Part shown: positions 18,472 through 26,880 of the stretch, piece after piece
How the letters are laid out: every line of letters starts with the position of its first letter
Position numbering within the stretch: position 1 is the stretch's first letter
Notes under the pieces: generated by a model
What the model was told of the DNA's origin: nothing
Databases searched by the model: none
What the model saw: only the letters and a program-made list of their open reading frames with translations
Translations under genes and position numbers: made by a program
Assembly: GCA_017849575.1 (NCBI GenBank)
Contig: JAFIGV010000015.1
Span: 124,001 to 188,000 of the forward strand
Source of the DNA: Flavipsychrobacter sp.
GTDB taxonomy: Bacteria > Bacteroidota > Bacteroidia > Chitinophagales > Chitinophagaceae
Length of the DNA: 64,000 nucleotides
Direction: 5' to 3'

Positions 18472-19281
18472 ATGGGTCAAAAAGCAAATCCTATAGGTAA
18501 CAGGTTGGGCATCATCCGCGGATGGGACTCAATGTGGTATGGAGAAAAAAGGGATTTTGGTAACAAACTGGTGGAGGATCACAAAATCCGCACTTATCTC
18601 AATGCACGTATCAACAAGGGTGGGATCTCCCGCATTGTTATTGAGCGCACATTAGGTAAGCTCATCGTTACTATCCATACTTCAAAACCTGGTATCATCA
18701 TAGGTAAAGGCGGACAGGAAGTAGATCGCATCAAAGAAGAGCTGAAGAAACTGACGAAGAAAGAAGATGTTCAGATCAACATCATGGAGATCCGTCGTCC
18801 GGAGCTGGATGCAATGATCGTCGGTGAAACCATTGCCCGCCAGATCGAAAGCCGCGTGAGCTATAAGAGGGCCATCAAAATGGCCATCTCTACGGCAATG
18901 CGTATGGGTGCTGAAGGTATTAAGATCAAGGCTTCAGGTCGTCTGAATGGTGCGGAAATCGCCCGTACAGAAGAATTTAAGCAAGGTCGTACTCCGCTGC
19001 ATACCTACCGTATGGACATTGACTACGCCAGTGTATATGCCATGACCGTATATGGAAAGATTGGTCTGAAAGTATGGATTTGTAAAGGAGAAGTGCTGGG
19101 TAAGCGCGATCTGAATCCGAACTTCTCGGCAGGTGCAGATAATCGCGGACGTGCCGCAGCAGGAGCCGGTATGGCTGATGGTCGCGGAGACCGTCGTGGT
19201 GGCGACCGCGGAGGCGATCGTCGTGGTGGCGGAGATCGTCGCGGTGGTGGCGATCGTCGTGGCGGCGGCCGCAAGGCTTAA
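18472..19281 (+). CDS. rpsC: Ribosomal protein uS3 with a Gly/Arg-rich C-terminal tail
   Basis: The first 215 residues are a normal S3 with the KH motif ([13 protein letters not shown]) and the head-binding domain; S3 forms part of the mRNA entry helicase. The last 50 or so residues are an extension made of Asp-Arg-Arg-Gly-Gly(-Gly) repeats, encoded by roughly 18-bp DNA repeats at 19180-19275. The tail is positively charged and probably disordered, like RGG RNA-binding tails (inference). Repeat-encoded tails can vary in length between strains. Confidence 0.97.
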   Translation: MGQKANPIGNRLGIIRGWDSMWYGEKRDFGNKLVEDHKIRTYLNARINKGGISRIVIERTLGKLIVTIHTSKPGIIIGKGGQEVDRIKEELKKLTKKEDVQINIMEIRRPELDAMIVGETIARQIESRVSYKRAIKMAISTAMRMGAEGIKIKASGRLNGAEIARTEEFKQGRTPLHTYRMDIDYASVYAMTVYGKIGLKVWICKGEVLGKRDLNPNFSAGADNRGRAAAGAGMADGRGDRRGGDRGGDRRGGGDRRGGGDRRGGGRKA

Positions 19282-19421
19282 TCTGGACATCTGATTTCGG
19301 GCATAGCCTGGAATGTATCCTGAGGATAAGATACTAAGTAAAATCAAAGGGCTGCAGAGGTAAAGGCTACTTCTCCCTGCGGTTCGGGTGACGAATAATA
19401 ATTCAATAAAACTTTGTAACA

Positions 19422-19844
19422 ATGTTACAACCAAAAAGAACGAAACATCGTAAGGCGCATAAAGGTAGGATCAAGGGTAACGCTCAGCGTGGTGCTACCG
19501 TTGCTTTTGGTTCGTTTGGTCTGAAGGCTTTGGAGCCAAAATGGATCACCAATCGCCAGATCGAAGCTGCCCGTCAGGCAATGACCCGCCACATGAAACG
19601 TGAGGGAACGGTTTGGATTCGCATTTTCCCAGACAAGCCTATTACTCGTAAGCCACTTGAAGTGCGTATGGGTAAAGGTAAAGGTAACCTCGAGTTTTAT
19701 GCAGCCGTGGTTAAGCCGGGCCGCATCATGTTTGAGGTAGAAGGCGTACCCCAGCAGCTTGCCCAGGAGGCCCTGGAACTGGCTGCTCAAAAATTGCCGA
19801 TCAAAACAAAATTTGTTGTTCGTCGCGATTACGCGGGAGCATAA
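19422..19844 (+). CDS. rplP: Ribosomal protein uL16
   Basis: The 140-residue L16 ([35 protein letters not shown]) sits near the A-site of the 50S subunit and is hydroxylated on a conserved Arg in some bacteria; that region is present. The 140-bp gap from rpsC and the 104-bp gap to rpmC are both long for this operon. Confidence 0.97.
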   Translation: MLQPKRTKHRKAHKGRIKGNAQRGATVAFGSFGLKALEPKWITNRQIEAARQAMTRHMKREGTVWIRIFPDKPITRKPLEVRMGKGKGNLEFYAAVVKPGRIMFEVEGVPQQLAQEALELAAQKLPIKTKFVVRRDYAGA

Positions 19845-19948
19845 TTGAATGATGAATGTTGCGTTCTCATTCGATCAATAACATAAAATAGAGTCAGGTT
19901 TTTTGAGCATTCAAAATTCAAAACTCAAAACTCAAAATTGATATTAAA
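19845..19948. repeat. Repeat-built spacer between rplP and rpmC
   Basis: The left part contains TGAATGATGAATG (about 19848-19860). The right part is a tandem run of TCAAAA(C/T) units (about 19908-19938) reading CATTCAAAATTCAAAACTC, whose CATTCA words complement the left TGAATG words. A central CATTCGATCAATAACAT adds further pairing options. It ends close to the rpmC start codon. Confidence 0.6.
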
Positions 19949-20161
19949 ATGGCAAAAGCAAAAAAAGCGAATGTTGAGGATCTTCGCAGCCTGGATGTGG
20001 AAGCGCTGAGCACACGGATTCAGGAAGAAGAAGTGCGCCTCAAAAGGCTCAAATTTAGCCATGCGGTGAACCCGGTTGAAAACCCACTTTCCATTCGCCA
20101 GTTGCGCCGCACGATTGCCCGTATGAAGACGGAGCAACGCAGAAGAGCTTTAGGTTTTTAA
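19949..20161 (+). CDS. rpmC: Ribosomal protein uL29
   Basis: The 70-residue L29 has the two-helix hairpin and the signature RQLRRTIARMKTEQ near the C-terminus. It lies beside L23 at the tunnel exit. The N-terminus (AKAKKANVEDLRSLD) is slightly extended by lysines. Confidence 0.96.
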   Translation: MAKAKKANVEDLRSLDVEALSTRIQEEEVRLKRLKFSHAVNPVENPLSIRQLRRTIARMKTEQRRRALGF

Positions 20162-20277
20162 TTTGAAGTAAAAAGTAAAAAAGTAAAAGCTAAGAAGACA
20201 GAGAGTTTCCGTTACATTCTTTCTACTTTCTACTCATTACTTTCTACTGATTACTTTCTACTAAACAAGTCAAAAAA
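20162..20277. repeat. Repeat-built spacer between rpmC and rpsQ
   Basis: The left part is AGTAAAA-type repeats; AGTAAAAAGTAA at 20167-20178 can pair with TTACTTTCTACT (11 of 12 positions). That word occurs twice in the right part, at 20237-20248 and 20251-20262, exactly 14 bp apart, after two further TTCTACT copies. The stretch is thus a tandem array facing its near-complement, and it ends 15 bp before the rpsQ start. Confidence 0.72.
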
Positions 20278-20541
20278 ATGACAACAATAGAAAGAAAACG
20301 CAGGAAGACCCGTATCGGGATCGTGAGCAGCGACAAGATGAATAAAACCATCACGGTAGCTGTGGAGCGTAAAGTGAAACACCCGATCTACGGTAAGTTT
20401 TTGAAGAAAACAACGAAGTTTCATGCTCATGACGAACAAAATGTAGCCGGTGTTGGCGATATGGTCCGCATCATGGAAACACGCCCGTTGAGCAAAACAA
20501 AGCGCTGGCGCCTGGTTGAAATAATTGAAAAAGCTAAGTAA
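20278..20541 (+). CDS. rpsQ: Ribosomal protein uS17
   Basis: The 87-residue S17 shows [19 protein letters not shown] and the [12 protein letters not shown]-terminal motif. It is a primary 16S binder in the body of the 30S subunit. It is flanked on both sides by repeat-type spacers of about 100 bp. Confidence 0.97.
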   Translation: MTTIERKRRKTRIGIVSSDKMNKTITVAVERKVKHPIYGKFLKKTTKFHAHDEQNVAGVGDMVRIMETRPLSKTKRWRLVEIIEKAK

Positions 20542-20632
20542 GTAGCAAGTGGCAAGTATCAAGTCGCAAGTATTTGCGTCTGTTTCTTGATACTTGATAC
20601 TGGGTACTTGATACTAAAAAAGTAAAACGAAA
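20542..20632. repeat. Repeat-built spacer between rpsQ and rplN with a strong hairpin
   Basis: CAAGTATCAAG at 20553-20563 pairs perfectly (11 bp) with CTTGATACTTG at 20586-20596. The left arm holds three GCAAGT-like units. The right arm holds three TTGATACT units, a second one overlapping the stem and a third at 20608-20615. There is no T run, so it is not a typical terminator. Confidence 0.75.
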
Positions 20633-21001
20633 ATGATACAACAAGAATCCCGGCTCAATGTAGCCGACAATAGTGGAGCGAAGGAAGTGCTTTGTATCCG
20701 CGTGTTAGGTAACTCGGGACAAGACTATGCCGGTATTGGCGACAAAATCGTTGTAACTGTAAAGGATGCTCTTCCGGGTGGTAACATGAAGAAGGGTACC
20801 GTTTCTAAAGCAGTAATCGTACGTACTAAGAGCAAACTCCGTCGTAAAGATGGATCCTACATCAACTTCGACGATAATGCGGTAGTGCTGCTCAATAATT
20901 CTGACGAGCCTCGTGGTACCCGTATTTTCGGACCCGTTGCACGTGAGCTTCGTGATAAAGGATACATGAAGATAGTATCACTTGCACCTGAAGTGCTGTA
21001 A
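20633..21001 (+). CDS. rplN: Ribosomal protein uL14
   Basis: The 122-residue L14 begins [18 protein letters not shown] and contains [15 protein letters not shown]; it forms intersubunit bridge B8 and contacts L19. It is the last gene of the first transcription unit, since a strong terminator follows 25 bp later. In most bacteria rplX follows within tens of bases; here it is 448 bp away. Confidence 0.98.
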   Translation: MIQQESRLNVADNSGAKEVLCIRVLGNSGQDYAGIGDKIVVTVKDALPGGNMKKGTVSKAVIVRTKSKLRRKDGSYINFDDNAVVLLNNSDEPRGTRIFGPVARELRDKGYMKIVSLAPEVL

Positions 21002-21025
21002 GCAGAAAAAATCACTTATCATAAA

Positions 21026-21063
21026 ATAGCTGACATCTTTAATAGGTGTCAGCTATTTTTCTT
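21026..21063 (+). terminator. Rho-independent terminator inside the ribosomal cluster, after rplN
   Basis: The left arm 21026-21038 pairs with 21044-21056 (13 bp with one G-U), loop TTAAT, followed by TTTT-CTT. It lies 25 bp after the rplN stop and is one of the clearest terminators in the window. Confidence 0.88.
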
Positions 21064-21342
21064 GACCTAAGATCGTGAGCAAGTGGGGTGAAGGATTATC
21101 GGAGCATCCATCCGAATGAACGGACCTTTTTAAAGCACGGTTCCGATGAAAACGAACTAATTCAACCCTCCCGCTTTCAGACAATTGGGGACAATAAGCT
21201 TACTGATAGAGCTACCCGGCTTCGCGCATCATCCGCAGGCTTGTTGGCAGATCAAAATTTCTGTTGTCTGGCGCGCCTTTCGCCTGCCTTCCTTTGAAGA
21301 AAAATATTTTTTTCTTTTTCCTTTTCAATTAAAATATTGTTT
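21064..21342. other. Non-coding gap between rplN terminator and rplX promoter
   Basis: No open frame here has codon use or homology resembling a gene; the short frames at 21088-21382 look random. I see no tRNA or transposon end. The left part is mixed in composition and the last 50 bases are T-rich, leading into the rplX promoter. Confidence 0.6.
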
Positions 21343-21350
21343 TACCTTTG
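21343..21350 (+). promoter_or_regulatory. Putative -7 element for the rplX unit
   Basis: TACCTTTG matches TAnnTTTG exactly and is followed by CACTCCC, close to the rpsJ promoter (TACCTTTGCAATCCC). The -33 region is T-rich without a perfect TTTG. It would give a leader of about 95 nt before rplX and explain how the genes after the rplN terminator are expressed. Confidence 0.68.
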
Positions 21351-21449
21351 CACTCCCGTTTTCTACAGCGTGGATTTTTTAATCAATGGCTTACGAGTGG
21401 CATCCCAGCCATTCCGACCATTAAAAAAACAAGATAAAGTTTCAAAAGA

Positions 21450-21788
21450 ATGAAACAGAGATTTCAACCAAAATTCAACATCCGCAAGGGCGACAGTGTA
21501 GTCGTAATTGCTGGTGCCAGCAAAGATCGCAGCAACCCCAAAAAGGTATTGGCTGTGTATCCTCAGAAAAGCCGCGTACTTATCGAAGGCGTAAATATGG
21601 TGACGAAGCACCTGAAACCCAATGCTCAGAATCCACAAGGTGGTATTGTGCAGGAAGAAGCTTCTATCCACATCTCCAACGTAATGCTTTGGGATGCAAA
21701 AGCCAAAGCTCCCGCTCGTATTAAGCGTGAGCGTAAGGAAGGAAATTTCGTTCGTGTATCTAAAAAATCAGGGGAGGAAATTAAATAA
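21450..21788 (+). CDS. rplX: Ribosomal protein uL24
   Basis: The 112-residue L24 has the KOW motif ([17 protein letters not shown]) and [13 protein letters not shown]. It starts 50S assembly with L3. Its stop overlaps the rplE start (TAATG), the only overlapping pair in the cluster, implying coupled translation. It is first gene of the second transcription unit. Confidence 0.97.
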   Translation: MKQRFQPKFNIRKGDSVVVIAGASKDRSNPKKVLAVYPQKSRVLIEGVNMVTKHLKPNAQNPQGGIVQEEASIHISNVMLWDAKAKAPARIKRERKEGNFVRVSKKSGEEIK

Positions 21789-22366
21789 TGGCAACTTCAA
21801 CTACATATCAGCCGCGCATACAAAAGAAATACAGAGAGGAGGTAGTGCCTGCTTTGATGAAAAAGTTTGGTTATTCTACGGTAATGCAATGTCCTCGTCT
21901 GGTAAAGATTTGCCTCAACCAGGGTGTTAAGGGTTCTGTAGCCGATAAGAAACTTATTGACGATGCGGTAAACGAAATGACACTCGTTACCGGTCAGAAA
22001 GCCGTGCCTACACTTTCTAAAAAGGACATTTCGAACTTTAAGCTTCGTAAGAACATGCCAATTGGTGCACGCGTTACACTGCGTGGCTCTAACATGTTCG
22101 AATTCCTCGATCGTTTCATCGCTGTTTCCCTTCCACGTGTACGTGACTTCAAAGGTATCAACGAGAAATCGTTTGATGGTCGTGGTAACTACACGATGGG
22201 CGTTACGGAGCAGATCATTTTCCCTGAAATTGATATTGACAAAGTAAATCGCATCAGCGGTATGGACATCACTTTTGTGACTACAGCCAAGACCAACGAA
22301 GAAGCATACGAACTGCTGAAAGAGCTGGGAATGCCTTTTAAGAATGTAAAGAAAGATAACGCCTAA
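21788..22366 (+). CDS. rplE: Ribosomal protein uL5
   Basis: The 192-residue L5 contains [15 protein letters not shown] and the [19 protein letters not shown] motif; it binds 5S rRNA and forms bridge B1b. It starts inside the rplX stop codon. A 104-bp repeat-type spacer follows. Confidence 0.97.
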   Translation: MATSTTYQPRIQKKYREEVVPALMKKFGYSTVMQCPRLVKICLNQGVKGSVADKKLIDDAVNEMTLVTGQKAVPTLSKKDISNFKLRKNMPIGARVTLRGSNMFEFLDRFIAVSLPRVRDFKGINEKSFDGRGNYTMGVTEQIIFPEIDIDKVNRISGMDITFVTTAKTNEEAYELLKELGMPFKNVKKDNA

Positions 22367-22470
22367 AATCATAAACAAGTATTAAGACACAAGTATCAGG
22401 TATATAGTAATAAGAGAATAGGCGTTAATCATTCTTGCTACTTTCTACCTGCTACTTACTACTAAAAAAA
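22367..22470. repeat. Repeat-built spacer between rplE and rpsN
   Basis: AAGTATCAGGTA at 22391-22402 pairs at 11 of 12 positions with TACCTGCTACTT at 22446-22457. The right part consists of CTACTT/TCTACT units running to the A-rich stretch at the rpsN start. The same words occur in the spacers before rpsQ and rplN. Confidence 0.7.
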
Positions 22471-22740
22471 ATGGCAAGAGAATCAGTAAAAGCCCGCCAA
22501 CGCAAACGCGAAAGAATGGTTGCTCAGTACGCTGAAAGACGTGCTGCACTGAAGGCTGCAGGTGACTATGCTGCTTTGGACAAGCTTCCAAAGAACTCAT
22601 CACCCGTGCGCCTGAAGAACCGTTGCCAACTGACCGGTCGCCCTAAGGGTTACATGCGTCACTTCGGCATCTGTCGTAACGTTTTCCGCGATATGGCATT
22701 GGATGGCAAGATACCAGGAGTACGTAAAGCTAGCTGGTAA
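22471..22740 (+). CDS. rpsN: Ribosomal protein uS14 (zinc-independent form)
   Basis: I choose ATG 22471, giving 89 residues that begin [17 protein letters not shown]. The frame continues upstream to 22435, but those codons lie in repeat spacer DNA. The core [19 protein letters not shown] lacks the two CxxC pairs of the zinc form, and the length matches the long form. S14 completes the 30S head. Confidence 0.97.
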   Translation: MARESVKARQRKRERMVAQYAERRAALKAAGDYAALDKLPKNSSPVRLKNRCQLTGRPKGYMRHFGICRNVFRDMALDGKIPGVRKASW

Positions 22741-22851
22741 GCCAAGTACTTTATCCTGAAGAGGAGCGAAAGTGCCCCATGGCAGCGTTTCAAAGTCACA
22801 CAGCGAGTGTGATACTAGTAACAAAATTTATTTACAAACAGAATTCAAAAA

Positions 22852-23250
22852 ATGGTAACAGATCCAATTGCAGATTTCCTGACCCGTATCCGTAACGCTC
22901 AGATGGCCCGCCATCGTATTGTTGAAATTCCGGCGTCGAACCTTAAAAAGCGCATGACTGAAATCCTTTACGAAAAGGGCTACATTCTGAAGTATAAGTT
23001 TGAAGAGGATAACAAGCAAGGACTTATTAAGATAGCCCTGAAGTACGACGCAGTTTCTAAAGAGCCTGCTATTCGTGCCCTGGAGCGCGTAAGCCGTCCG
23101 GGTCTTCGCCAATATGCTAAACCCGACGAAATTCGTCGCGTACAGAATGGACTGGGTATCGCTATCGTTTCGACTTCAAGAGGAGTAATGACCGATAAGG
23201 AAGCTCGTGCGAATAATGTAGGTGGCGAAGTGCTTTGTGTGGTGTATTAA
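22852..23250 (+). CDS. rpsH: Ribosomal protein uS8
   Basis: The 132-residue S8 begins [19 protein letters not shown] and ends with the [13 protein letters not shown] signature. It is a primary 16S binder, and in E. coli it represses the spc operon at the L5 region. It lies 111 bp after rpsN and 150 bp before rplF. Confidence 0.98.
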   Translation: MVTDPIADFLTRIRNAQMARHRIVEIPASNLKKRMTEILYEKGYILKYKFEEDNKQGLIKIALKYDAVSKEPAIRALERVSRPGLRQYAKPDEIRRVQNGLGIAIVSTSRGVMTDKEARANNVGGEVLCVVY

Positions 23251-23400
23251 TTTGATTTTGGCGTCGATTTGAATATCGTACGTCATCGTCAAATTGTCCA
23301 ATTAACTAATGATCAAATTTTGTCCCTCCGATACATTAAGCTATGCCTCTTACCAGGCTGACCGGTCGGAAGGATTCACAAAAAATAAAAAGAACAGACA
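23251..23400. repeat. Repeat-type spacer between rpsH and rplF
   Basis: The 150-bp gap holds AATTTGATTTTGG on the left. On the right lie TCAAATTGTCCAATTAAC and GATCAAATTTTG, rich in words complementary to the left end (TTTGATT/GATCAAA). A non-repetitive stretch of 70 bp before rplF shows no gene. Structure is weaker than in the neighbouring spacers. Confidence 0.45.
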
Positions 23401-23955
23401 ATGTCTCGCGTAGGTAAGAAACCAATTACAGTGCCCGCCGGAGTAACCGTTTCCGTGTCGGCTGCCAATGAAATTACCGTGAAAGGTCCTAAAGGGGAAC
23501 TGAAAGAAGCCCTGGATAGGGATATCAAGGTGGAAGTAAACGGTAATGAGATTAACATCAGCCGCCCCACAGACCAAATCCGCCATCGCGCACTGCACGG
23601 ATTATATCGCGCTCTGGTGGCCAACATGGTGACAGGCGTGACTAATGGTTTTAAGAAAGAACTGGAACTTGTGGGTGTGGGTTATCGTGCAGCCGTTACA
23701 GGCCAGCAGATTGATATGGCCCTTGGTTTTTCACACAATATTATTTTCGAATTGCCCAAGGAGATCAAAGCTTCTGCCACCATGGAAAAAGGTCAGGCGC
23801 CGAAGATTATGCTCGAGTCAATTGACAAACAATTGCTCGGCCAGGTAGCCGCAAAGATCCGCAGCCTGCGCAAGCCAGAGCCTTACAAAGGAAAAGGTGT
23901 ACGCTACGCTAATGAAGTGGTTCGCCGCAAAGCTGGTAAGGCCGCTGGTAAATAG
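23401..23955 (+). CDS. rplF: Ribosomal protein uL6
   Basis: The 184-residue L6 begins MSRVGKKPITVPAGVTV and ends with PEPYKGKGVRYANEVVRRK, the usual C-terminal signature. It lies near the GTPase centre of the 50S subunit. A 123-bp spacer with complementary repeats follows. Confidence 0.98.
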   Translation: MSRVGKKPITVPAGVTVSVSAANEITVKGPKGELKEALDRDIKVEVNGNEINISRPTDQIRHRALHGLYRALVANMVTGVTNGFKKELELVGVGYRAAVTGQQIDMALGFSHNIIFELPKEIKASATMEKGQAPKIMLESIDKQLLGQVAAKIRSLRKPEPYKGKGVRYANEVVRRKAGKAAGK

Positions 23956-24078
23956 TTTTAAGTGTTGAATTTAGAATGCTGATTAACGCTCATTCGACAT
24001 TCAACATTTTACATTCATCATTCAAATTCGGTAGCCCTTGCCTATATGGTGAGGAGCCCGTAAAAAACAGAAATAAAA
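23956..24078. repeat. Repeat-built spacer between rplF and rplR
   Basis: TGTTGAAT at 23963-23970 pairs with ATTCAACA at 23999-24006. The right part repeats CATTC(A/G) units five times (CATTCGACATTCAACATTT, then CATTCATCATTC), while the left part carries GAATTTAGAATG, their complement type. The last 45 bp before rplR are not repetitive. Confidence 0.65.
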
Positions 24079-24438
24079 ATGTCACTCGATCAAAAAGTTG
24101 TTCGCCGTCAGAAACTTCGCTGGCGCGTGCGTGCGAAAGTAAGAGGCACAGCACAGAAGCCTCGTCTTTCTGTTTTCCGCAGCAATAAAGACATCTATTG
24201 TCAACTGATAGATGATGCCACTGGTACTACATTGGCTGCTGCAAGTTCCCGTATGAAGGATATTAGTGCCCAAAGCGGAAATAAAGTTGAGAAGTCTGTA
24301 ATGGTTGGTAAAGCACTTGCTGAGAAAGCTAAGTCGCTCGGTATTGAAACTTGCGTATTCGATCGCGGAGGGTACCTTTATCATGGCCGTGTGAAGGCGG
24401 TGGCAGATGGCGCTCGCGAAGGAGGACTTAACTTTTAA
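24079..24438 (+). CDS. rplR: Ribosomal protein uL18
   Basis: The 119-residue L18 has the [19 protein letters not shown] core and [20 protein letters not shown] ending. It binds 5S rRNA with L5. Length and order are normal for the spc operon. Confidence 0.97.
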   Translation: MSLDQKVVRRQKLRWRVRAKVRGTAQKPRLSVFRSNKDIYCQLIDDATGTTLAAASSRMKDISAQSGNKVEKSVMVGKALAEKAKSLGIETCVFDRGGYLYHGRVKAVADGAREGGLNF

Positions 24439-24546
24439 TTAGGCCAGTTAGCTGATAAGCTGATGAGCCAGTCAAATTAACAACAATAAGAATAATGAGT
24501 GCACGTTTGCCTATTGGCTGATTGGCACATTATCAAAATAAGAATA
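24439..24546. repeat. Repeat-type spacer between rplR and rpsE
   Basis: The left part reads GCCAGTTAGCTGATAAGC and TGATGAGCCAGTC; the right part reads CTATTGGCTGATTGGCAC. The words (TTAGC, GCCA, TTGGC) are those of the rplD-rplW and rplJ-rplL spacers. Pairing between the halves is shorter than in the rpsQ-rplN spacer. Confidence 0.5.
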
Positions 24547-25065
24547 ATGGCGACTAAAAATTTAAATCGCGTAAAAGCCGGAGACCTGGAACTACATGAG
24601 AAGGTGGTTTCCATCAACCGTGTGGTAAAAACTACCAAGGGTGGCCGGGCTTTCAGTTTCTCTGCGCTTGTTGTAGTAGGAAACGGCAACGGTGTAGTAG
24701 GTCATGGTCTCGGTAAAGCCAAAGAAGTACAGGAAGCTATTACCAAGGGCATAGACGATGCAAAAAAGAATCTCATCAAGGTTCCGGTGATGAACGGGAC
24801 GATACCTCACGACCAAATGGCCCGCGAAGGTGCTGCGAAGGTTTTGATAAAACCTGCTGCACACGGTACCGGCGTTATTGCGGGTGGTAGCATGCGTGCT
24901 GTTCTGGAAGCGGCAGGTATCACCGACGTGCTTTCTAAGAGCCAGGGTTCTGCTAATCCGCACAATGTGGTGAAGGCAACTTTCGTTGCATTGAGCCAGC
25001 TTCGTGAGCCGATAGCTGTTGCCAAGCAACGCAATATCAGCCTTAAGAAGGTGTTTAACGGGTAA
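24547..25065 (+). CDS. rpsE: Ribosomal protein uS5
   Basis: I choose ATG 24547, giving 172 residues. The double-stranded RNA-binding region ([19 protein letters not shown]) and the loop [19 protein letters not shown] are intact. S5 contributes to decoding fidelity and to mRNA unwinding with S3 and S4. The longer frame to 24499 runs through the repeat spacer and is unlikely. Unlike in most bacteria, rpmD does not follow; a terminator and an antisense gene do. Confidence 0.97.
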   Translation: MATKNLNRVKAGDLELHEKVVSINRVVKTTKGGRAFSFSALVVVGNGNGVVGHGLGKAKEVQEAITKGIDDAKKNLIKVPVMNGTIPHDQMAREGAAKVLIKPAAHGTGVIAGGSMRAVLEAAGITDVLSKSQGSANPHNVVKATFVALSQLREPIAVAKQRNISLKKVFNG

Positions 25066-25106
25066 ACAAGTTCAGGTTAGGAAATTTACGCTTACAGTTT
25101 AGCAAC

Positions 25107-25140
25107 AACGTGCAAACGATTATTCGCTTGCACGTTTTTT
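25107..25140 (+). terminator. Rho-independent terminator after rpsE
   Basis: AACGTGCAA (25107-25115) pairs with TTGCACGTT (25128-25136), with extra CG/CG pairs inside the loop, and a run of six T ends at 25140. It closes the second ribosomal transcription unit directly before the convergent T9SS gene. Confidence 0.85.
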
Positions 25141-25142
25141 AC

Positions 25143-26669
25143 TTAGTGTTTGATGATTTTTCCTGTGACCATATGGTCTTTTAATTTGACCCTATAGAAG
25201 TAAATTCCGTTTGGCTGCTGGCTAATATCTATCATTATCGAGTAATTGGTAGGCTCTCTTTTGAAAATTATTTTTCCTTCTATACTGATAATCTCTACTG
25301 AAAGCATTTCCTTTTTTGCAACCAAATTTATTGACCCGTGAGCAGGGTTCGGATATACTGTAATGTCTGCTTTTTCTTCGATGTCTTGAATACTGTTACT
25401 ACCGTTATTATAACAAAGCAAACTATCGGTTCCGCCATAACTAACAGCGAAGACAATATTATCGCTGCTATCAAGGCTGCCAATATTGAAGCTGAAAGTA
25501 TCTACATTTATAGGTACATTCATAACGGCAGGAGAAACACTGTTACTGAAACAGGTATTACCAAGTGAGTCTGTTTTTACGAAATAAAAAGCTGAGTTAA
25601 TAAAAAGACTATCAGTTGTTGTTCCAATCATAACATACCCAGTGTCCTGAAGTTGTTTTATGTAACTGATGTAATCTCGTCCACTTCTCCCAATTCTCTT
25701 TGACCATTCTATATTTCCTGATTCATCCGCTTTAATGATCATAGCATCTGTATTAAATGGAGCTATTTCGGTCTCGGCAGAAATTATATAACCGCTATCG
25801 CTGGTTTGGATCACCTCATGGAATGCATCAGTTGTATTGTTGCTATAGCGTTTTGCCCAAATCGGATTGAACAAACTGTCAGTTTTTAAAATAAAAGGTC
25901 CAGACGTTTGTCCAGTAACCTGATTGCCTCCAAAGATATGCCCACCATCATTTGCAGGATAATATTTGCTAAAGCTCATGTTCGTACCATACGTTTTTAT
26001 CCAAATTGGATTACCGGTACTATCTAAGTTCATTAATAACGAACTGGCTATACTAGGATTTTTATATAGACTAACGCCACCGATAATAAAATTTTTATCT
26101 TTTCCTTCAAATATAAAAGCGCCCCAATCTCCAAGCGTATTATACGTTTTACTCCATTGAATACTACCAGTGCTATCAACTTTCAAAAGGTAAATTGCAT
26201 TATTAATAATAGTGTTTACACCTACTGCGTCTCCTAACACTATGTATCCTTTGTCCGAAGTTTGTTTTATGTATCGGGCACTTGTAAAACCTGTTACTCC
26301 ACCGTAGCTCTTACTCCACAGTATTTTTCCTGTATCATCCATTTTGGTTAAATACGTTTTTGAACCACGAAGCCCTCCAAAAACATACTTGTTATCACTC
26401 GTTTGAATAATACAATTTGCCCATCCTCCTAAGGAAGTCTCATAGACTTTTGCCCATTCCTTATTCCCCGTACTGTCCGTTTTTATTAAGTAAATATTTT
26501 CTGTAATACCCACTCCAATTCCTCCTATTAAAATATATCCTTTATCAAACGTAGACTGAGCTTTAAGTAGCGATGGGTTGTCAGGGTGTTTATAAACTTT
26601 TTGAAAAGTTGTCTGCGAAATTCCTTCAATTGATAACCATAGGAACAAAAAGGAAAAAAAGGTTTTCAT
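25143..26669 (-). CDS. T9SS-secreted repeat protein inserted antisense in the spc operon
   Basis: The 508-residue protein has a signal peptide (1-18), about eight repeats around 'TSDxGYIxxG ... KTDSTGNxxWxKxY' (the SBBP/delta-60-like beta-propeller type) and a C-terminal T9SS sorting domain with VYPNPAHGSINL and QPNGIYFYRV. It lies on the opposite strand between rpsE and rpmD, which are adjacent in almost all bacteria. The DNA is clearly AT-richer than its neighbours: one sampled 60-base line at 26041 is 30% GC, against 53% in rpsE at 24841. This suggests a recent arrival. No transposase, IS end or direct repeat was seen at its borders. Confidence 0.87.
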   Translation of the reverse strand: MKTFFSFLFLWLSIEGISQTTFQKVYKHPDNPSLLKAQSTFDKGYILIGGIGVGITENIYLIKTDSTGNKEWAKVYETSLGGWANCIIQTSDNKYVFGGLRGSKTYLTKMDDTGKILWSKSYGGVTGFTSARYIKQTSDKGYIVLGDAVGVNTIINNAIYLLKVDSTGSIQWSKTYNTLGDWGAFIFEGKDKNFIIGGVSLYKNPSIASSLLMNLDSTGNPIWIKTYGTNMSFSKYYPANDGGHIFGGNQVTGQTSGPFILKTDSLFNPIWAKRYSNNTTDAFHEVIQTSDSGYIISAETEIAPFNTDAMIIKADESGNIEWSKRIGRSGRDYISYIKQLQDTGYVMIGTTTDSLFINSAFYFVKTDSLGNTCFSNSVSPAVMNVPINVDTFSFNIGSLDSSDNIVFAVSYGGTDSLLCYNNGSNSIQDIEEKADITVYPNPAHGSINLVAKKEMLSVEIISIEGKIIFKREPTNYSIMIDISQQPNGIYFYRVKLKDHMVTGKIIKH

Positions 26670-26832
26670 TGTACAAGATTTTGAGGATGAAAAAATTATG
26701 TTGCTTTCTACTCATCAAGATCAGGGTCGTCAGCATCCTTCCTAAAGAGAATGTTTGGAGAATTAAGAGAGAAGCTCATGTGCGTGTGATTTATAGAAGT
26801 AAAATATATGAAATTCCGAATAAAAAATCTTT

Positions 26833-26861
26833 TTTGAAAAACATTATTTGACTTACTTTCG
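26833..26861 (+). promoter_or_regulatory. Putative promoter for the rpmD-rplO-secY-map unit
   Basis: TTTG at 26833-26836 and TACTTTCG at 26854-26861 (7 of 8 to TAnnTTTG) are 17 bp apart, followed by CAGCCC as at the other ribosomal promoters. The predicted leader is under 20 nt. The rest of 26670-26832 is AT-rich and shows no gene. Confidence 0.62.
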
Positions 26862-26880
26862 CAGCCCAAATTATTTTCCA

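Noticed and set aside
19023-19274. Minus-strand Pro/Arg/Ser-rich frame
   Set aside because: It is the shadow of the repeat-encoded rpsC tail.
21088-21382. Short plus-strand frames between rplN and rplX
   Set aside because: No homology, no signal and no coding bias; the region ends in a promoter.
22435-22470. Upstream starts for rpsN, and likewise rpsE (24499), rpmD (26848), rplJ (48612) and rplK (47355)
   Set aside because: The added codons are spacer or promoter DNA, and the family N-termini begin at the later ATG.
25066-26880. Insertion sequence or transposon around the antisense T9SS gene
   Set aside because: No transposase, terminal inverted repeat or target duplication could be seen at either border.
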